From Ferruginibacter sp. (GTDB lineage Bacteria; Bacteroidota; Bacteroidia; Chitinophagales; Chitinophagaceae): a stretch of 64,000 nt of DNA. The notes under the pieces are model-generated. The model worked only from the letters and a program-made list of their open reading frames with translations. It made no database searches and was not told the origin of the DNA. Below are positions 15,947 to 25,007 of this stretch, in pieces. Every line of letters begins with the position of its first letter. The stretch's first letter is position 1. The stretch spans positions 43,806 through 107,805 of the forward strand of contig JAEUVU010000012.1 of NCBI GenBank assembly GCA_016786725.1, given 5' to 3'. The position numbers were made by a program, and so were the translations under genes.

Positions 15947-16723
15947 TTATTTTCCCGGCACTATCTTTTTTATGGCAGCAGGTATATCAAGCCGTCCTTT
16001 TATAAGCCAGGATGTCCCAAACGCAATCAGTGCAACAGCCTCCAGGCAAAAAACGGGGCGGGTTTTATCAAGCCAGGATATTTTTAATGGCTGGATCCAG
16101 ATACTGTAAATCGCTATTAATGCAAGACAGGCCAGCATCACGATACCGCAGGCCAGGTAGGTTTTATGGTTTTTCTGTTTACCAAAATCTTCCCTCTTTT
16201 CTGTCCTCCTGAAATTGACCATTGACATGAAGGCAAGTGTAATAAAGAATAAACAGGCGAAGCCAAAGTGAATATAACCTGTATTATCGCTGCTCAGGAA
16301 AGAACGCATATTATCTGAAATGCAATAGGTAGATGCCGTTGGAAATACCACAACACCCAGCGCAAAAATACCGGCAAGGTTAGCCATGGCGCTGTCGGAA
16401 AGGCCCCTTTCCCCAAGGCGCAGTTTATGGCCTTTATAACAAAACATAAATAAAGCTACAGCACATAATACAGCAGTAAACAACTCACCTACTGAACTGT
16501 AATAATAATGACTGATTGAAAACTTGAAAGAACCTGCATCTTTATAGGGAGTAGTGTAGCAGTCTGTTCTAATAAAAAAACTGCTGTTGAGTATATTGAG
16601 GCTGTTTACTACATAGTTACCGGCAAGCAGCATAAAAGGAAGCAGCAGCCCAAGCCAGCCAATAGTTCTGCGGATGGCAAGATAGGAAACGACAAGATTG
16701 TCATTGCTGTTTTTTTCAGTCAT
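15947..16723 (-). CDS. Multi-pass membrane protein, DUF998-like
   Basis: The 258-residue protein has about six predicted transmembrane helices, beginning near residue 17 (TIGWLGLLLPFMLLAGNYVV). It carries a periplasmic loop with Cys and aromatic residues (RTDCYTTPYKD) and HYYYSSVGELFTAVL. The pattern is reminiscent of DUF998 or Frag1-like membrane proteins, but I cannot assign the family firmly. It is convergent with the lipoprotein gene on the left and has no obvious operon partner. Confidence 0.65.
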   Translation of the reverse strand: MTEKNSNDNLVVSYLAIRRTIGWLGLLLPFMLLAGNYVVNSLNILNSSFFIRTDCYTTPYKDAGSFKFSISHYYYSSVGELFTAVLCAVALFMFCYKGHKLRLGERGLSDSAMANLAGIFALGVVVFPTASTYCISDNMRSFLSSDNTGYIHFGFACLFFITLAFMSMVNFRRTEKREDFGKQKNHKTYLACGIVMLACLALIAIYSIWIQPLKISWLDKTRPVFCLEAVALIAFGTSWLIKGRLDIPAAIKKIVPGK

Positions 16724-16822
16724 AACGGATTTGTTTTGGTTGGGGATGATATTACTGTAAAAGAACAGAAAATTTTGCTAAGATGCAAGCTGGCAAATTG
16801 TAACCCTTTATTTCACCTGGCC

Positions 16823-16849
16823 AAAAAAAAGCCAGCCTAAAAAGCTGGC
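16823..16849 (-). terminator. Rho-independent terminator after FN3-like secreted protein
   Basis: On the minus strand the stem GCCAGC-loop-GCTGGC (16831-16849) is followed by eight Ts. It lies 25 bases after the stop of the 16875-17297 gene. Confidence 0.82.
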
Positions 16850-16874
16850 AATTATGAATTGTTTGAAACTATTT

Positions 16875-17297
16875 TTATAAAGCCTTTACAGCTGTGCTGT
16901 AACTTACATTTCCGTTTTCGTCAAATTGCTTTAATCGGTAGTAAACTGAACGGCCGCTTTTTGCAACAGCTACATCTTCTTTAAAAGCATATCTTTTACC
17001 GGTGCCTTCGGTAGAAAAACCATCCAATACCAGGGCTATAGTTTTAAAGTCTGCATTATTAAATGATCTTTCCACTTCAAAGTAGCCGTTCATAAATTCT
17101 GATGCAGTATTCCAGTCGAGTATAACTGATTTATCCGTAACACTTACCTTAATTGACTGGTAAACAACCTGACCTACGGGTCCGGGAATGTTGACTGCAA
17201 CTTTTACAGGTGTTAAAGCAAATGATGCGGTGGCTAAAAACAAAGAAGCAACGAGAAATGAAGTGGTTTTTTTTGCGGCAGAGGTAAAAAAAATCAT
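16875..17297 (-). CDS. Small secreted protein with T9SS-associated beta domain
   Basis: The 140-residue product has a signal peptide (cleavage near SFA-L). It then has one beta-sandwich-like domain with VILDWNTASEFMNGYFEVER and VYYRLKQFDENGNVSYST. This pattern (WxTASExNNxxFEVERS ... YYRLxQxDxDG) is frequent in modules that precede T9SS sorting domains. Here the protein stops right after that module, so the usual tail is missing. It may act alone as an adhesion-like domain, or be the remnant of a larger protein. Confidence 0.75.
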   Translation of the reverse strand: MIFFTSAAKKTTSFLVASLFLATASFALTPVKVAVNIPGPVGQVVYQSIKVSVTDKSVILDWNTASEFMNGYFEVERSFNNADFKTIALVLDGFSTEGTGKRYAFKEDVAVAKSGRSVYYRLKQFDENGNVSYSTAVKAL

Positions 17298-17560
17298 TTT
17301 AATAAGGTTTGGTTTACAGAAGTTAAGTCTTTTGCGAAAACCGCAGAATTGCCTGATGGTAATTTTACGGTAATTGGGGGTAAAAACGCATAAGGGTAAA
17401 TTTTTATTGTCTGCGGGATAGATTTTTTTCTACCTTTTTTTATGCTAAGAAGTATTTCATTGATTATCAGTATATTAGCAGAAGGGATGTTCTTTAAGAA
17501 TTTTAAAAAAAGTTAAAGTAATGCAGCCATCTATACAAATAAGGCAGGTAAGTAAACCTC

Positions 17561-18283
17561 TTATTCCCACCCATTTGCCAGTACATCGGCAATATGCATG
17601 GTCTTTATGGAAAGCTTCCTGTTCTTAATAAAGCCGTCAAGCTGCATCAGGCAGCTGAGGTCGGTAGATATGATATATTCAGCACCGGTTGCAAGTGCGT
17701 TGTTTAATTTCTGATCGGCCATTCCGGATGAGATACCCTCAAATTTTACGGCAAAGGTTCCGCCAAAACCGCAGCAGGTTTCCACATCGTTCATCTCTAA
17801 CAGCTGTAAACCCTTTACAAAGCTTAATAATTTACGTGGGCCCTCTTTTATTTTACATTCACGTAAAGCTGCACAGCTATCATGATAAGTAGCTTTCCCA
17901 ATAAGTGTAGCACCATAGTTCTCTATCTTTAAAACCTCCGTTAAAAATTCTGTGAATTCGTAAATACGTTTGCCCAGGTCTTTCACCGCATTATGCTGAG
18001 CAGAGTTATCAAACAGCTTGCTGTAATAGTTGCGCACAAAACCAACACAGCTAGCACTGGGTGCTACAATATAATCGGCTCCTTCAAAATCTTTCAAAAA
18101 CTTGCTGCACACATCTCTTGACTCATCCCAAAAACCGGCATTAAAAGCAGGCTGGCCGCAGCAGGTTTGATTGGTGTTGTAATGCACATCACAACAGGCT
18201 TTTTCCAGCACTTTAACCATGTTAAAAGCTGTTTGCGGGTAAAGCTGGTCAACAAAACAAGGTATGAATAGCTGAACTTTCAT
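17561..18283 (-). CDS. LutA/LldE-like (Fe-S)-binding oxidoreductase subunit
   Basis: The 240-residue protein has two CCG (DUF3390-type cysteine-rich) domains: IPCFVDQLYP with NQTCCGQPAFNAG (about 9-50), and YHDSCAALRE with VETCCGFGGTFAVK (about 130-180). This is the LutA (YkgE) layout. LutA works with LutB and LutC to oxidise L-lactate to pyruvate, but neither partner is present nearby, so the role here could differ. The ATG overlaps the stop of the upstream lipoprotein gene in an ATGA arrangement, and that gene is 7 bases from ribH, so the three are probably co-translated. Confidence 0.88.
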   Translation of the reverse strand: MKVQLFIPCFVDQLYPQTAFNMVKVLEKACCDVHYNTNQTCCGQPAFNAGFWDESRDVCSKFLKDFEGADYIVAPSASCVGFVRNYYSKLFDNSAQHNAVKDLGKRIYEFTEFLTEVLKIENYGATLIGKATYHDSCAALRECKIKEGPRKLLSFVKGLQLLEMNDVETCCGFGGTFAVKFEGISSGMADQKLNNALATGAEYIISTDLSCLMQLDGFIKNRKLSIKTMHIADVLANGWE

Positions 18284-18708
18284 CTGGTGTTTAAATATTC
18301 TTTTAGTGTGAGGGTTTTGTCTTCTACCGGGTCGTACACTTTTATATCCATTGTTTTTGGATCAACAATAAAATGATAATACGTTTCAAAACGTTCTCCC
18401 CCATTGTATCCGGCCCTTACCGAAACTTCATTTTCTTTTTGTTCTTCCATCATAAAAGCAATACCATGGGTATGGTTGCTGAAAGAATCAATGTAAGCAT
18501 CGCTTTTCTTTACAAACGGCAGTTTCATCAATGCTTCTGTGATCCTGGTTTCCAAAGCTGTGTCAGAAAAAGTATGAATATATTTATCAGAGGGGCCTGC
18601 TTTTATCGTTGCGGCTGATGAATCGGCGGTAGCTGATTTTTCTGTTTGAGAAGCATTGTTGCAGGCAGAAAAGCAAACCAGCATAACTAAAAGCGGGGCA
18701 TACTTCAT
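18280..18708 (-). CDS. Small lipoprotein, unknown function
   Basis: The 142-residue product has a lipoprotein signal (FSAC, Cys16), a Ser/Ala/Thr-rich linker, and a compact domain from about residue 40 with ETRITEALMKLPFVKK and ETYYHFIVDPKTMDIKVYD. I do not recognise a named family. It sits between ribH (7-base gap) and the LutA-like gene (4-base overlap), so it is part of that operon. Its domain reads like a periplasmic ligand or protein-binding module. Confidence 0.7.
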   Translation of the reverse strand: MKYAPLLVMLVCFSACNNASQTEKSATADSSAATIKAGPSDKYIHTFSDTALETRITEALMKLPFVKKSDAYIDSFSNHTHGIAFMMEEQKENEVSVRAGYNGGERFETYYHFIVDPKTMDIKVYDPVEDKTLTLKEYLNTR

Positions 18709-18715
18709 ACACTTT

Positions 18716-19207
18716 TTATTTGAATGAATTTACTAAAGAAATCATTTTAAGTGCTGTGATGGCAGCTTCTTCTCCTTTGTGGCCATGTGTGCCACCGGTT
18801 CTTTCATCAACCTGCTGCTGGTTATCTGCTGTAATTACACCGTAGATAGTTGGTACCGGTAACACTATATTTAACTGGAGTATCCCCTCTGTTACTGCTT
18901 TGCATACATAATCAAAATGCGGTGTGCCCCCTCTTATCACACAAGCCAGCGCTATAAAAACACAGGGTTTGTCATCTTTATATTTATGGGCATCCCAGTA
19001 TTTTTTTATGGCAAATGGAATTTCAAAAGCGCCCGGAACTGTAATACTCATGTGCTGAACTTTGTAATCGTTAAGTATTTTTTTACAGCCTGCCTCTAAT
19101 TTATCAATTGTTTCTGCATTCCACTCGGTACGTACAATTACAACACAGGCATCCGCTGGTAGCTGGATGCCTGTTGTATCAGTTAGTTTGGTTGTGTCTG
19201 TGGACAT
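18716..19207 (-). CDS. ribH: 6,7-dimethyl-8-ribityllumazine synthase
   Basis: RibH condenses 5-amino-6-ribitylaminouracil with 3,4-dihydroxybutanone phosphate in riboflavin synthesis. The 163-residue protein has the motifs GAFEIPFAIKKYWD, the catalytic stretch VIRGGTPHFDYVCKAV with the active His, and GVITADNQQQVDERTGG, followed by KGEEAAITALKMISL. Length is normal. The first about 15 residues are an extension that other RibH proteins vary in. The next genes in the run are a lipoprotein and a LutA-like protein, neither of which has a known riboflavin link. Confidence 0.96.
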   Translation of the reverse strand: MSTDTTKLTDTTGIQLPADACVVIVRTEWNAETIDKLEAGCKKILNDYKVQHMSITVPGAFEIPFAIKKYWDAHKYKDDKPCVFIALACVIRGGTPHFDYVCKAVTEGILQLNIVLPVPTIYGVITADNQQQVDERTGGTHGHKGEEAAITALKMISLVNSFK

Positions 19208-19280
19208 ATCTTGAATCGTGAGTTGTGAGTCGTCAATCTTGAGTTCTGCTAATCCCTAATTCCAAACTCCTAATTCCTAA

Positions 19281-20003
19281 TTACTTGGTTATTCCTAAAC
19301 TGGCTAAGTACTTATCAACTTCTCCCGAACCAACCCTTTGGCTTGCAGGATACTCATCTTTCAGTTGTTGAAAAAGTTCAATGGCATCTTTTGTTTTGCC
19401 CAAAGCATCTGCATACCGTGCGGCCATGTAAATTGCTTCTGTAGCCATCCCTTCATCAAGCCCGTTGATAGAACCGGCCTTTTTATAATAATCCAAAGCA
19501 TCATCGGTTTTCTTTTGCTCTGCATAAGCATGACCTAACAAAAGATAAGTTTTGCTTTGTACCTGGCTTGCCCCATTGGCATCAAATTCTTTTAAATGTT
19601 TGATGGCTTTATCAAACTGCTTTAACTGAAGATAGCAGGCGCCAATCATATATTCGGCCCTGTTGCCGGATTTGGTACCTCCATATTTGCTGGCAATACT
19701 TAAAAGACCCGTTACACCATTTGGCTTATCGCCATTCAGTATCATGTTCACTGTATCTTTATTATAGGTAGAAGAACCTGCTACCAACCCAAATAATTTT
19801 TCTGCAGGAAAGATCAGGTCGCCGGCTTCTCTTTCTTTGGGCTCTGATATGAATTTTTTGTATCCAATAAACCCCGCTAACAATACGATTACTACAGAAC
19901 CAGCGATCATTATTTTTTTGCCGTATGCTGCCCAAAAGCCTTTTGCTTTTGCAACCACTGCATCTGCGTCATTCTGTTCTACCTTTACTTGCTTATCTGC
20001 CAT
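19281..20003 (-). CDS. TPR protein with N-terminal membrane anchor (YfgM-like)
   Basis: The 240-residue protein has a charged N-terminus, a single transmembrane helix (about residues 32-49, KIMIAGSVVIVLLAGFIGY), and then TPR-like hairpins from about residue 100 to the end (YLQLKQFDKAIKHLKEFD, AEQKKTDDALDYYKKAG, ALGKTKDAIELFQQLKDEYP). This layout resembles YfgM-type and other tetratricopeptide ancillary proteins that hold partners at the inner membrane. The ribH gene begins 73 bases downstream across a simple-sequence stretch, so co-transcription is possible. Confidence 0.85.
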   Translation of the reverse strand: MADKQVKVEQNDADAVVAKAKGFWAAYGKKIMIAGSVVIVLLAGFIGYKKFISEPKEREAGDLIFPAEKLFGLVAGSSTYNKDTVNMILNGDKPNGVTGLLSIASKYGGTKSGNRAEYMIGACYLQLKQFDKAIKHLKEFDANGASQVQSKTYLLLGHAYAEQKKTDDALDYYKKAGSINGLDEGMATEAIYMAARYADALGKTKDAIELFQQLKDEYPASQRVGSGEVDKYLASLGITK

Positions 20004-20054
20004 TTTTTTAAATTATGAATTTTGAATTATAAATTTTGAATTTTTACCTATACC

Positions 20055-21047
20055 TTAATCAACTATAAATGGATAATCCTGCTGAACATATACATCTTTC
20101 AACAGTTCATTATTATCCGGCCAGGGGCTTTCTTCTGCAAAAGTCACTGAATCATCCACTTCTTTTTTAACCCTGTCTATAATCACTTCAAACTCTTCAT
20201 CAGTAACTTTATATTGGGTCTTCAATACTTTCATTACATGTTCAATCGGATCTTTTTCTTTGTATTGCTCCAGTTCATCCTTGGTACGGTATTTCTGCGG
20301 ATCGCTCATGCTGTGGCCTTTATACCGGTATGTTTTAATTTCCAGTAAGGTAGGGCCACCCTTTTCCCTGGCACGGTTTACAGCCCTCAATACACCATTG
20401 TGTACGTCCTCCGGGCTCATACCATCAATGCTGTCGCTTGGCATTTCGTAAGCATCTGCCAGTTTATAAATATCCAGTGTTTTGCTGGTACGGGCAACAG
20501 AAGTGCCCATGGCATAGTGATTGTTTTCACAAATAAAAACTACGGGCAAATCCCAAAGCATAGCCATATTAAAGGTTTCGTGCAGCATACCCTGGCGGGC
20601 AGCGCCATCACCAAAAAAGCAAAGCACTACGTTATTGGTTCCTTTGTACTTTTCAGCAAAAGCGAGCCCTGCACCGGTACCTATCTGTGCACCTACAATA
20701 CCATGACCTCCAAAAAAATTCTCTTTAACACCAAAAAAGTGCATACTTCCACCCTTACCCTTGCTGCAACCGGTTGCTTTACCATACAGTTCAGCCATGC
20801 ACGATTTGGCTGAAATACCTTTGGCAATAGCCAATCCATGATCACGATAGGCTGTAATGAATTTATCATCCGGAACAGTAGCAGTCATACATCCTGCAGC
20901 TACAGCCTCCTGCCCTATGTACAGGTGACAAAAGCCACGGATCTTCTGCATACCATACAACTGGCCTGTTTTTTCCTCAAAACGGCGCAGGAGCAACATC
21001 AGTTCGTACCAGTATAAGTAGGTTTCTTTTGAAAACTTGGTAGCCAA
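20055..21047 (-). CDS. pdhA: Pyruvate dehydrogenase E1 component, alpha subunit
   Basis: With the beta subunit this TPP enzyme decarboxylates pyruvate and acetylates lipoyl-E2. The 330-residue protein shows LLRRFEEKTGQLYG, GFCHLYIGQEAV, and the TPP-binding GDG...N motif (FFGDGAARQGM to FICENNHYAMGT), then RYKGHSMSDP with the conserved His and phosphorylation-loop-like region. Length fits E1 alpha of Bacteroidota. The beta subunit gene lies about 9 kb away at 30250-31233, so the subunits are not in one operon. E2 and E3 are not in this window. Confidence 0.93.
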   Translation of the reverse strand: MATKFSKETYLYWYELMLLLRRFEEKTGQLYGMQKIRGFCHLYIGQEAVAAGCMTATVPDDKFITAYRDHGLAIAKGISAKSCMAELYGKATGCSKGKGGSMHFFGVKENFFGGHGIVGAQIGTGAGLAFAEKYKGTNNVVLCFFGDGAARQGMLHETFNMAMLWDLPVVFICENNHYAMGTSVARTSKTLDIYKLADAYEMPSDSIDGMSPEDVHNGVLRAVNRAREKGGPTLLEIKTYRYKGHSMSDPQKYRTKDELEQYKEKDPIEHVMKVLKTQYKVTDEEFEVIIDRVKKEVDDSVTFAEESPWPDNNELLKDVYVQQDYPFIVD

Positions 21048-21066
21048 TGGGTTAAATTTTAGGCGG

Positions 21067-21074
21067 CAAAGATA
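21067..21074 (-). promoter_or_regulatory. Bacteroidota -7 box upstream of pdhA
   Basis: On the minus strand TATCTTTG matches TAnnTTTG exactly and lies 19 bases before the pdhA ATG, giving a short leader. The expected -33 TTG is not clear. Confidence 0.55.
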
Positions 21075-21276
21075 AGGGAGAAATGGGAAATTTAATTAGG
21101 AATTAGGAATTGGGAATTAGGTGTTAAGAATTGATTTCAAAGGCTGTTCTTAACCTTTTTACCTGATGAGTAAGACCGAACCATTTTCCACCGTTTGTAC
21201 CTCAAAAATATTGGTGTATTTTACGTGGCAAGCATAAGAGCCTGCTTACTGCGGTTTACCTTTTATCAAACTATAC

Positions 21277-23715
21277 TTACCTGATCAGCAAAATATTTCC
21301 TTTATACTCAAACTGCTTTCCTTCCATATTGCGGAAACTTATCTGATAGATATAATTATCGGATGATTGCTGTTGGCCTTTAAGCCGCCCATCCCAGCCA
21401 ATTGCGTAATCTTTGGTTTGAAAAATAAGCTGGCCTGCCCTGTTGAAAATGTGCAACTGATAATCCTTTACCTGGTAGTTGATGGTTGGTTTAAAAAAAT
21501 CATTTTTGCCATCGCTGTTTGGGCTGAAGGCATTGGGTATGCCGATAGGTATGCAGCTGACTTCACGAATGTTTAAGGTATCAGTTCCTGTACAGTTATC
21601 AAAACTGGTTACCGTTAAATAATAATTTCCGCCTTTTATGATATCAATATTTTTTGCAGATGCACCTGTGCTCCATAAATAAGACCGGAAGCCGGGTACC
21701 TGTATCTTTAAAATATTACCGCTGCATAAATCCTGGTCTGCGGGCAGAAAATTCGCCGGTTGCCTGGCAATACCCCTGATAATAATACGGGCAGAGGCTT
21801 TGCAATTAAATGCATTGGTAACAGAAACGAGGTAAGTGCCGGGTTTAGTTACCGTGTATTGCTGTGTTACGGAAAAATCCTGCCACAGATAGCTTTCAAA
21901 ATTACCGGGGTCAAGTATGAGGCTTTGTCCCTCACAAAGATTTCTATCATTGCCGAGGGCCGGCTTTGGTTTTTCACGAACAATTAAATGTGTGATAACA
22001 ACCGAATCGCAGCCGGCAGCATTTGTCAGCGTGTCATAATAAATACCTGATTTGGTTTGCTGCATCCCTCCTGCAACATAAATATCTCCTTCACAAATAG
22101 CTGCCGTAACTGTATTGATTATTCTTGAAATGGTAAGATTCAGTTTGATGATGATGCTATCGCAGCCAGATGCATTTAAAACTGCATGAGAATAAGTACC
22201 GCTGGCTGTATAGGTTTTGTTATAAAGTGTGTATGAGGTACAGGATGTAATATCCAAGACCTGCTCAATTGCCGCATTGGGGCATTGGCGTAGTTTATAA
22301 ATAAACATTTCGCTTTGCCCGGCAGAAGTTTTTTTTATTTCATCGGGGCCCGGATCAAAATCCTTTGTTCCTTCAAATGTGCCACCTACGTAAATATCAC
22401 CCGATGTGTTAAGCCTGATGGAATAACCGCTTCCAAAAAAAGGGCCTGTTGCAGGCGCTACCCACACAAACCCACCGGCAGCATTCATTTTTAAAACAAA
22501 GATATCCGGATCGCCGGCAGCGATAAGTTTTTGCTCGCCGGGGCCGGCATCAAAATCTGCGGTTCCGTTGTAATGCCCCGTTGTGTAAATATTACCTGCA
22601 TCATCTGTTTCAACATCAAACACTTTTTGAAAAGAGGGGCCACCAACCTGCTTTATCCAAACCAGGTTTAAATCAAGATCGTATTTGCCGATAAAAATAT
22701 CGTCATCATCAACGGGAGAACTCAGAAGAAAAGATCCGTTTCCCGGATCAAAATCAGCCTCACCATCAAAATATCCTGCCAGGCAAATGTTTCCTGCAAT
22801 ATCCGTTTTAAGGCTCATGCAGCGTACCCGGCTGTTGCCCCCTAATCTTGCCGCAGTAATAAAATTTCCGCCATTACCCAGCTTTAAAATATAACCATCG
22901 CCCAAAGCGGTTGATGTTAAATTAAAAATACCGGGACCGGGATCAAAGTCTACCGTAGCAAAATAAAAACCGGTGCTGTACACATTGCCTGTGTTATCCA
23001 GTTCAATATCAAATGCCACATCTGCCGAAGGCCCGCCGATCTGCTTTGCCCATTGCAGCAAACCATTGTTATCTAATTTGCAAACAAAAATATCTGTAGC
23101 CCCGGCAGAAATCAAATTATAAACACCAATCCCGGGGTCAAAGTCGGCCGTGTTTTCGAAGTAACCGTTGATGTATATATTACCGGCTGCATCTGCTTTT
23201 ATGGCATTGCAAAATTCATTGGTAGGGCCGCCAACTCTTTTTGCCCAGGTAAAGTTGCCGCTATTATCATATTTGCAAACAAAAACATCTTCATTACCAG
23301 CCGAAACGAGGTTGGCCACACCGGGGCCGGGGTCAAAATCCGTGGTTCCAAAAAAAATACCTGTTACATATATATTTCCAGCCGCATCCAGGGTTAATGC
23401 ATTGCCCGCCTGATACCTGAAGTCGCCGATATTTTTTGCCCATACCAGTTTTCCGGCAGGATCATATTTAGCCATGTATGCATCCTCTGCATTTACCGAA
23501 GTAAGGTTGTAAACTCCGGGGCCGCCATCAAAATCAACTGTAGCAGAAAAATAGCCTGTTGCATACACATTACCGTCATTATCCAGGGCTATTGCTTTAC
23601 AGGCATCATAGGAATTGCCGGCCATGCTGATAGCCCACTGCGGCTTAACAGATTGTGCCAAGGCAGTTGCACCGCCTGTTAATATTAAACCAGCTATGAT
23701 AAAAACATTTTTCAT
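21277..23715 (-). CDS. Seven-repeat SBBP propeller protein with T9SS type B tail
   Basis: The start is the ATG at 23715, which begins a signal peptide (MKNVFIIAGLILTGG, cleavage near ALAQ); an open upstream stretch of 100 codons overlaps recF and is not coding. The product is 812 residues. From about residue 25 to 490 it has seven tandem repeats of about 65 residues, each with GNIYxxGxF and a TxDFDPGPG-like Asp-rich turn, which fits a seven-bladed propeller. Two Ig-like or adhesion-type beta domains follow, and the last about 85 residues form a T9SS type B (gliding-motility-associated) sorting domain: IPNAFSPNSDGKNDFFKP and GWDGRLKGQQQSSDNYIYQI. It should be secreted to the cell surface. Confidence 0.91.
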   Translation of the reverse strand: MKNVFIIAGLILTGGATALAQSVKPQWAISMAGNSYDACKAIALDNDGNVYATGYFSATVDFDGGPGVYNLTSVNAEDAYMAKYDPAGKLVWAKNIGDFRYQAGNALTLDAAGNIYVTGIFFGTTDFDPGPGVANLVSAGNEDVFVCKYDNSGNFTWAKRVGGPTNEFCNAIKADAAGNIYINGYFENTADFDPGIGVYNLISAGATDIFVCKLDNNGLLQWAKQIGGPSADVAFDIELDNTGNVYSTGFYFATVDFDPGPGIFNLTSTALGDGYILKLGNGGNFITAARLGGNSRVRCMSLKTDIAGNICLAGYFDGEADFDPGNGSFLLSSPVDDDDIFIGKYDLDLNLVWIKQVGGPSFQKVFDVETDDAGNIYTTGHYNGTADFDAGPGEQKLIAAGDPDIFVLKMNAAGGFVWVAPATGPFFGSGYSIRLNTSGDIYVGGTFEGTKDFDPGPDEIKKTSAGQSEMFIYKLRQCPNAAIEQVLDITSCTSYTLYNKTYTASGTYSHAVLNASGCDSIIIKLNLTISRIINTVTAAICEGDIYVAGGMQQTKSGIYYDTLTNAAGCDSVVITHLIVREKPKPALGNDRNLCEGQSLILDPGNFESYLWQDFSVTQQYTVTKPGTYLVSVTNAFNCKASARIIIRGIARQPANFLPADQDLCSGNILKIQVPGFRSYLWSTGASAKNIDIIKGGNYYLTVTSFDNCTGTDTLNIREVSCIPIGIPNAFSPNSDGKNDFFKPTINYQVKDYQLHIFNRAGQLIFQTKDYAIGWDGRLKGQQQSSDNYIYQISFRNMEGKQFEYKGNILLIR

Positions 23716-23805
23716 TAATATCTTAAACGAAAAAAGGCAATAAAAGGTTTGCCAGTACAGTTGAACAGCTAAATATACATATTTTAAGGCACTGCAAAAG
23801 GCAGA

Positions 23806-23813
23806 TACCTTTG
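23806..23813 (+). promoter_or_regulatory. Bacteroidota promoter for recF
   Basis: TACCTTTG matches TAnnTTTG and is followed after 13 bases by the recF ATG at 23827. An upstream TTTT (23782-23785) is spaced 20 bases from the box, which fits the -33 element. The predicted leader is only about 5-8 bases. Confidence 0.65.
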
Positions 23814-23826
23814 TATCTTGCAGGGT

Positions 23827-24909
23827 ATGTTTTTTCTCAGCAAAATATCCCTCACACAATTTAAAAATTATCAATTTTCTTCTTTTGATTTTACAGAAAG
23901 GGTAATTGGTATTTGCGGGCTTAATGGTAAAGGCAAAACCAACCTGCTGGATGCTGCATATTACTGCTGTTTTACCAAAAGTTATTTTACAAAAGCTGAT
24001 GCCCTGAATGCACAATTTGATAGCGATGGCTTTAGAATAGAGGCAAAACTGATTAACGGGGATAAAACAGACGGAATTGTTTGTATTTTTCGTGGTACAG
24101 GCAAAAAGGAAATTTTGTTAAATAATGTTCCTTATACAAAACTGTCTGAGCATATTGGCAAATACCCGGCTGTAATGGTGGCACCGGATGATATAAGCCT
24201 GATAACAGACGGCAGTGAAGAGAGACGGCGATTTGTGGATACTGTATTGAGCCAGATGGATGGCGGTTACCTGCAGCAATTAGTTATCTACAACAAAGTT
24301 TTACAACAGAGGAACAGTTTATTAAAAAGTTTTGCTGAGCAGGGAAAGACCGACTGGCAATTGCTTGAAGTGCTTGATGAACAGTTGATATTGCCAGGCG
24401 AATTTATTTTTGCAAAAAGAAAAGCATTTACTGAAGCGTTAATACCAGGGGTGCAAAAATTTTACAGCCGCATTGCAGATAATGATGAAGTTATTACACT
24501 GCAGTATGACAGCCAGTTAAACGAAAGCAGCTTTTACGGCCTGCTGAACAATTACCGCCAGAAAGATTTTACCCTGCAACGCAGCAATGCAGGCATTCAT
24601 AAAGATGATTTGCTGTTTCAATTAAACGGGCAGGTTTTTAAAACAACCGCATCGCAGGGACAGCGTAAAAGTCTGCTTTTTGCATTAAAGCTGGCCGAGT
24701 TTGAACTGCTGAAAGAAAATAAAGGTTTTGCTCCGCTCCTTTTATTAGATGATGTGTTTGAAAAATTAGATGATACCCGTATGCACCAGCTGCTGCACTG
24801 GGTTTGTAATGAAAACAGCGGACAGGTTTTTATTACTGACACACACAAAGAAAGATTACGGGAAGCGTTTGAAAAATTAAATACGGCTTACCAGATAATT
24901 GAACTGTAA
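23827..24909 (+). CDS. recF: DNA replication and repair protein RecF
   Basis: RecF is an SMC-like ATPase that loads RecA at gapped DNA with RecO and RecR. The start is the ATG at 23827. The 360-residue protein has Walker A (G31 to T38, GLNGKGKT), the ABC-type signature (TASQGQRKSLLFALKLAE, about 276-293) and Walker B LLLLDDVFEKLDD (D308/D309). All ATPase motifs are intact, so it should be active. The DUF721 gene that follows 98 bases later is a common neighbour of recF. Confidence 0.95.
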   Translation: MFFLSKISLTQFKNYQFSSFDFTERVIGICGLNGKGKTNLLDAAYYCCFTKSYFTKADALNAQFDSDGFRIEAKLINGDKTDGIVCIFRGTGKKEILLNNVPYTKLSEHIGKYPAVMVAPDDISLITDGSEERRRFVDTVLSQMDGGYLQQLVIYNKVLQQRNSLLKSFAEQGKTDWQLLEVLDEQLILPGEFIFAKRKAFTEALIPGVQKFYSRIADNDEVITLQYDSQLNESSFYGLLNNYRQKDFTLQRSNAGIHKDDLLFQLNGQVFKTTASQGQRKSLLFALKLAEFELLKENKGFAPLLLLDDVFEKLDDTRMHQLLHWVCNENSGQVFITDTHKERLREAFEKLNTAYQIIEL

Positions 24910-24912
24910 AAT

Positions 24913-24980
24913 AGTCATTGGTCATTAAGTTGTTGGTTATATAACTTATGAATATGAACGGTCCGAAATGACCAATGACT
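24913..24980. repeat. Inverted repeat between recF and DUF721 gene
   Basis: AGTCATTGGTCATT (24913-24926) pairs perfectly with 24967-24980. Related GACCAATGACTTAA text recurs just after the DUF721 gene (about 25299-25312). This is one of several simple palindromic repeats of the region. Confidence 0.6.
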
Positions 24981-25007
24981 TAATGACAAATGACTTAGTT
25001 TTACATC

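Noticed and set aside
23716..24015. Open 100-codon extension of the SBBP gene into recF
   Set aside because: It overlaps the start of recF on the other strand, has no family similarity, and a clear signal peptide begins at the ATG at 23715.
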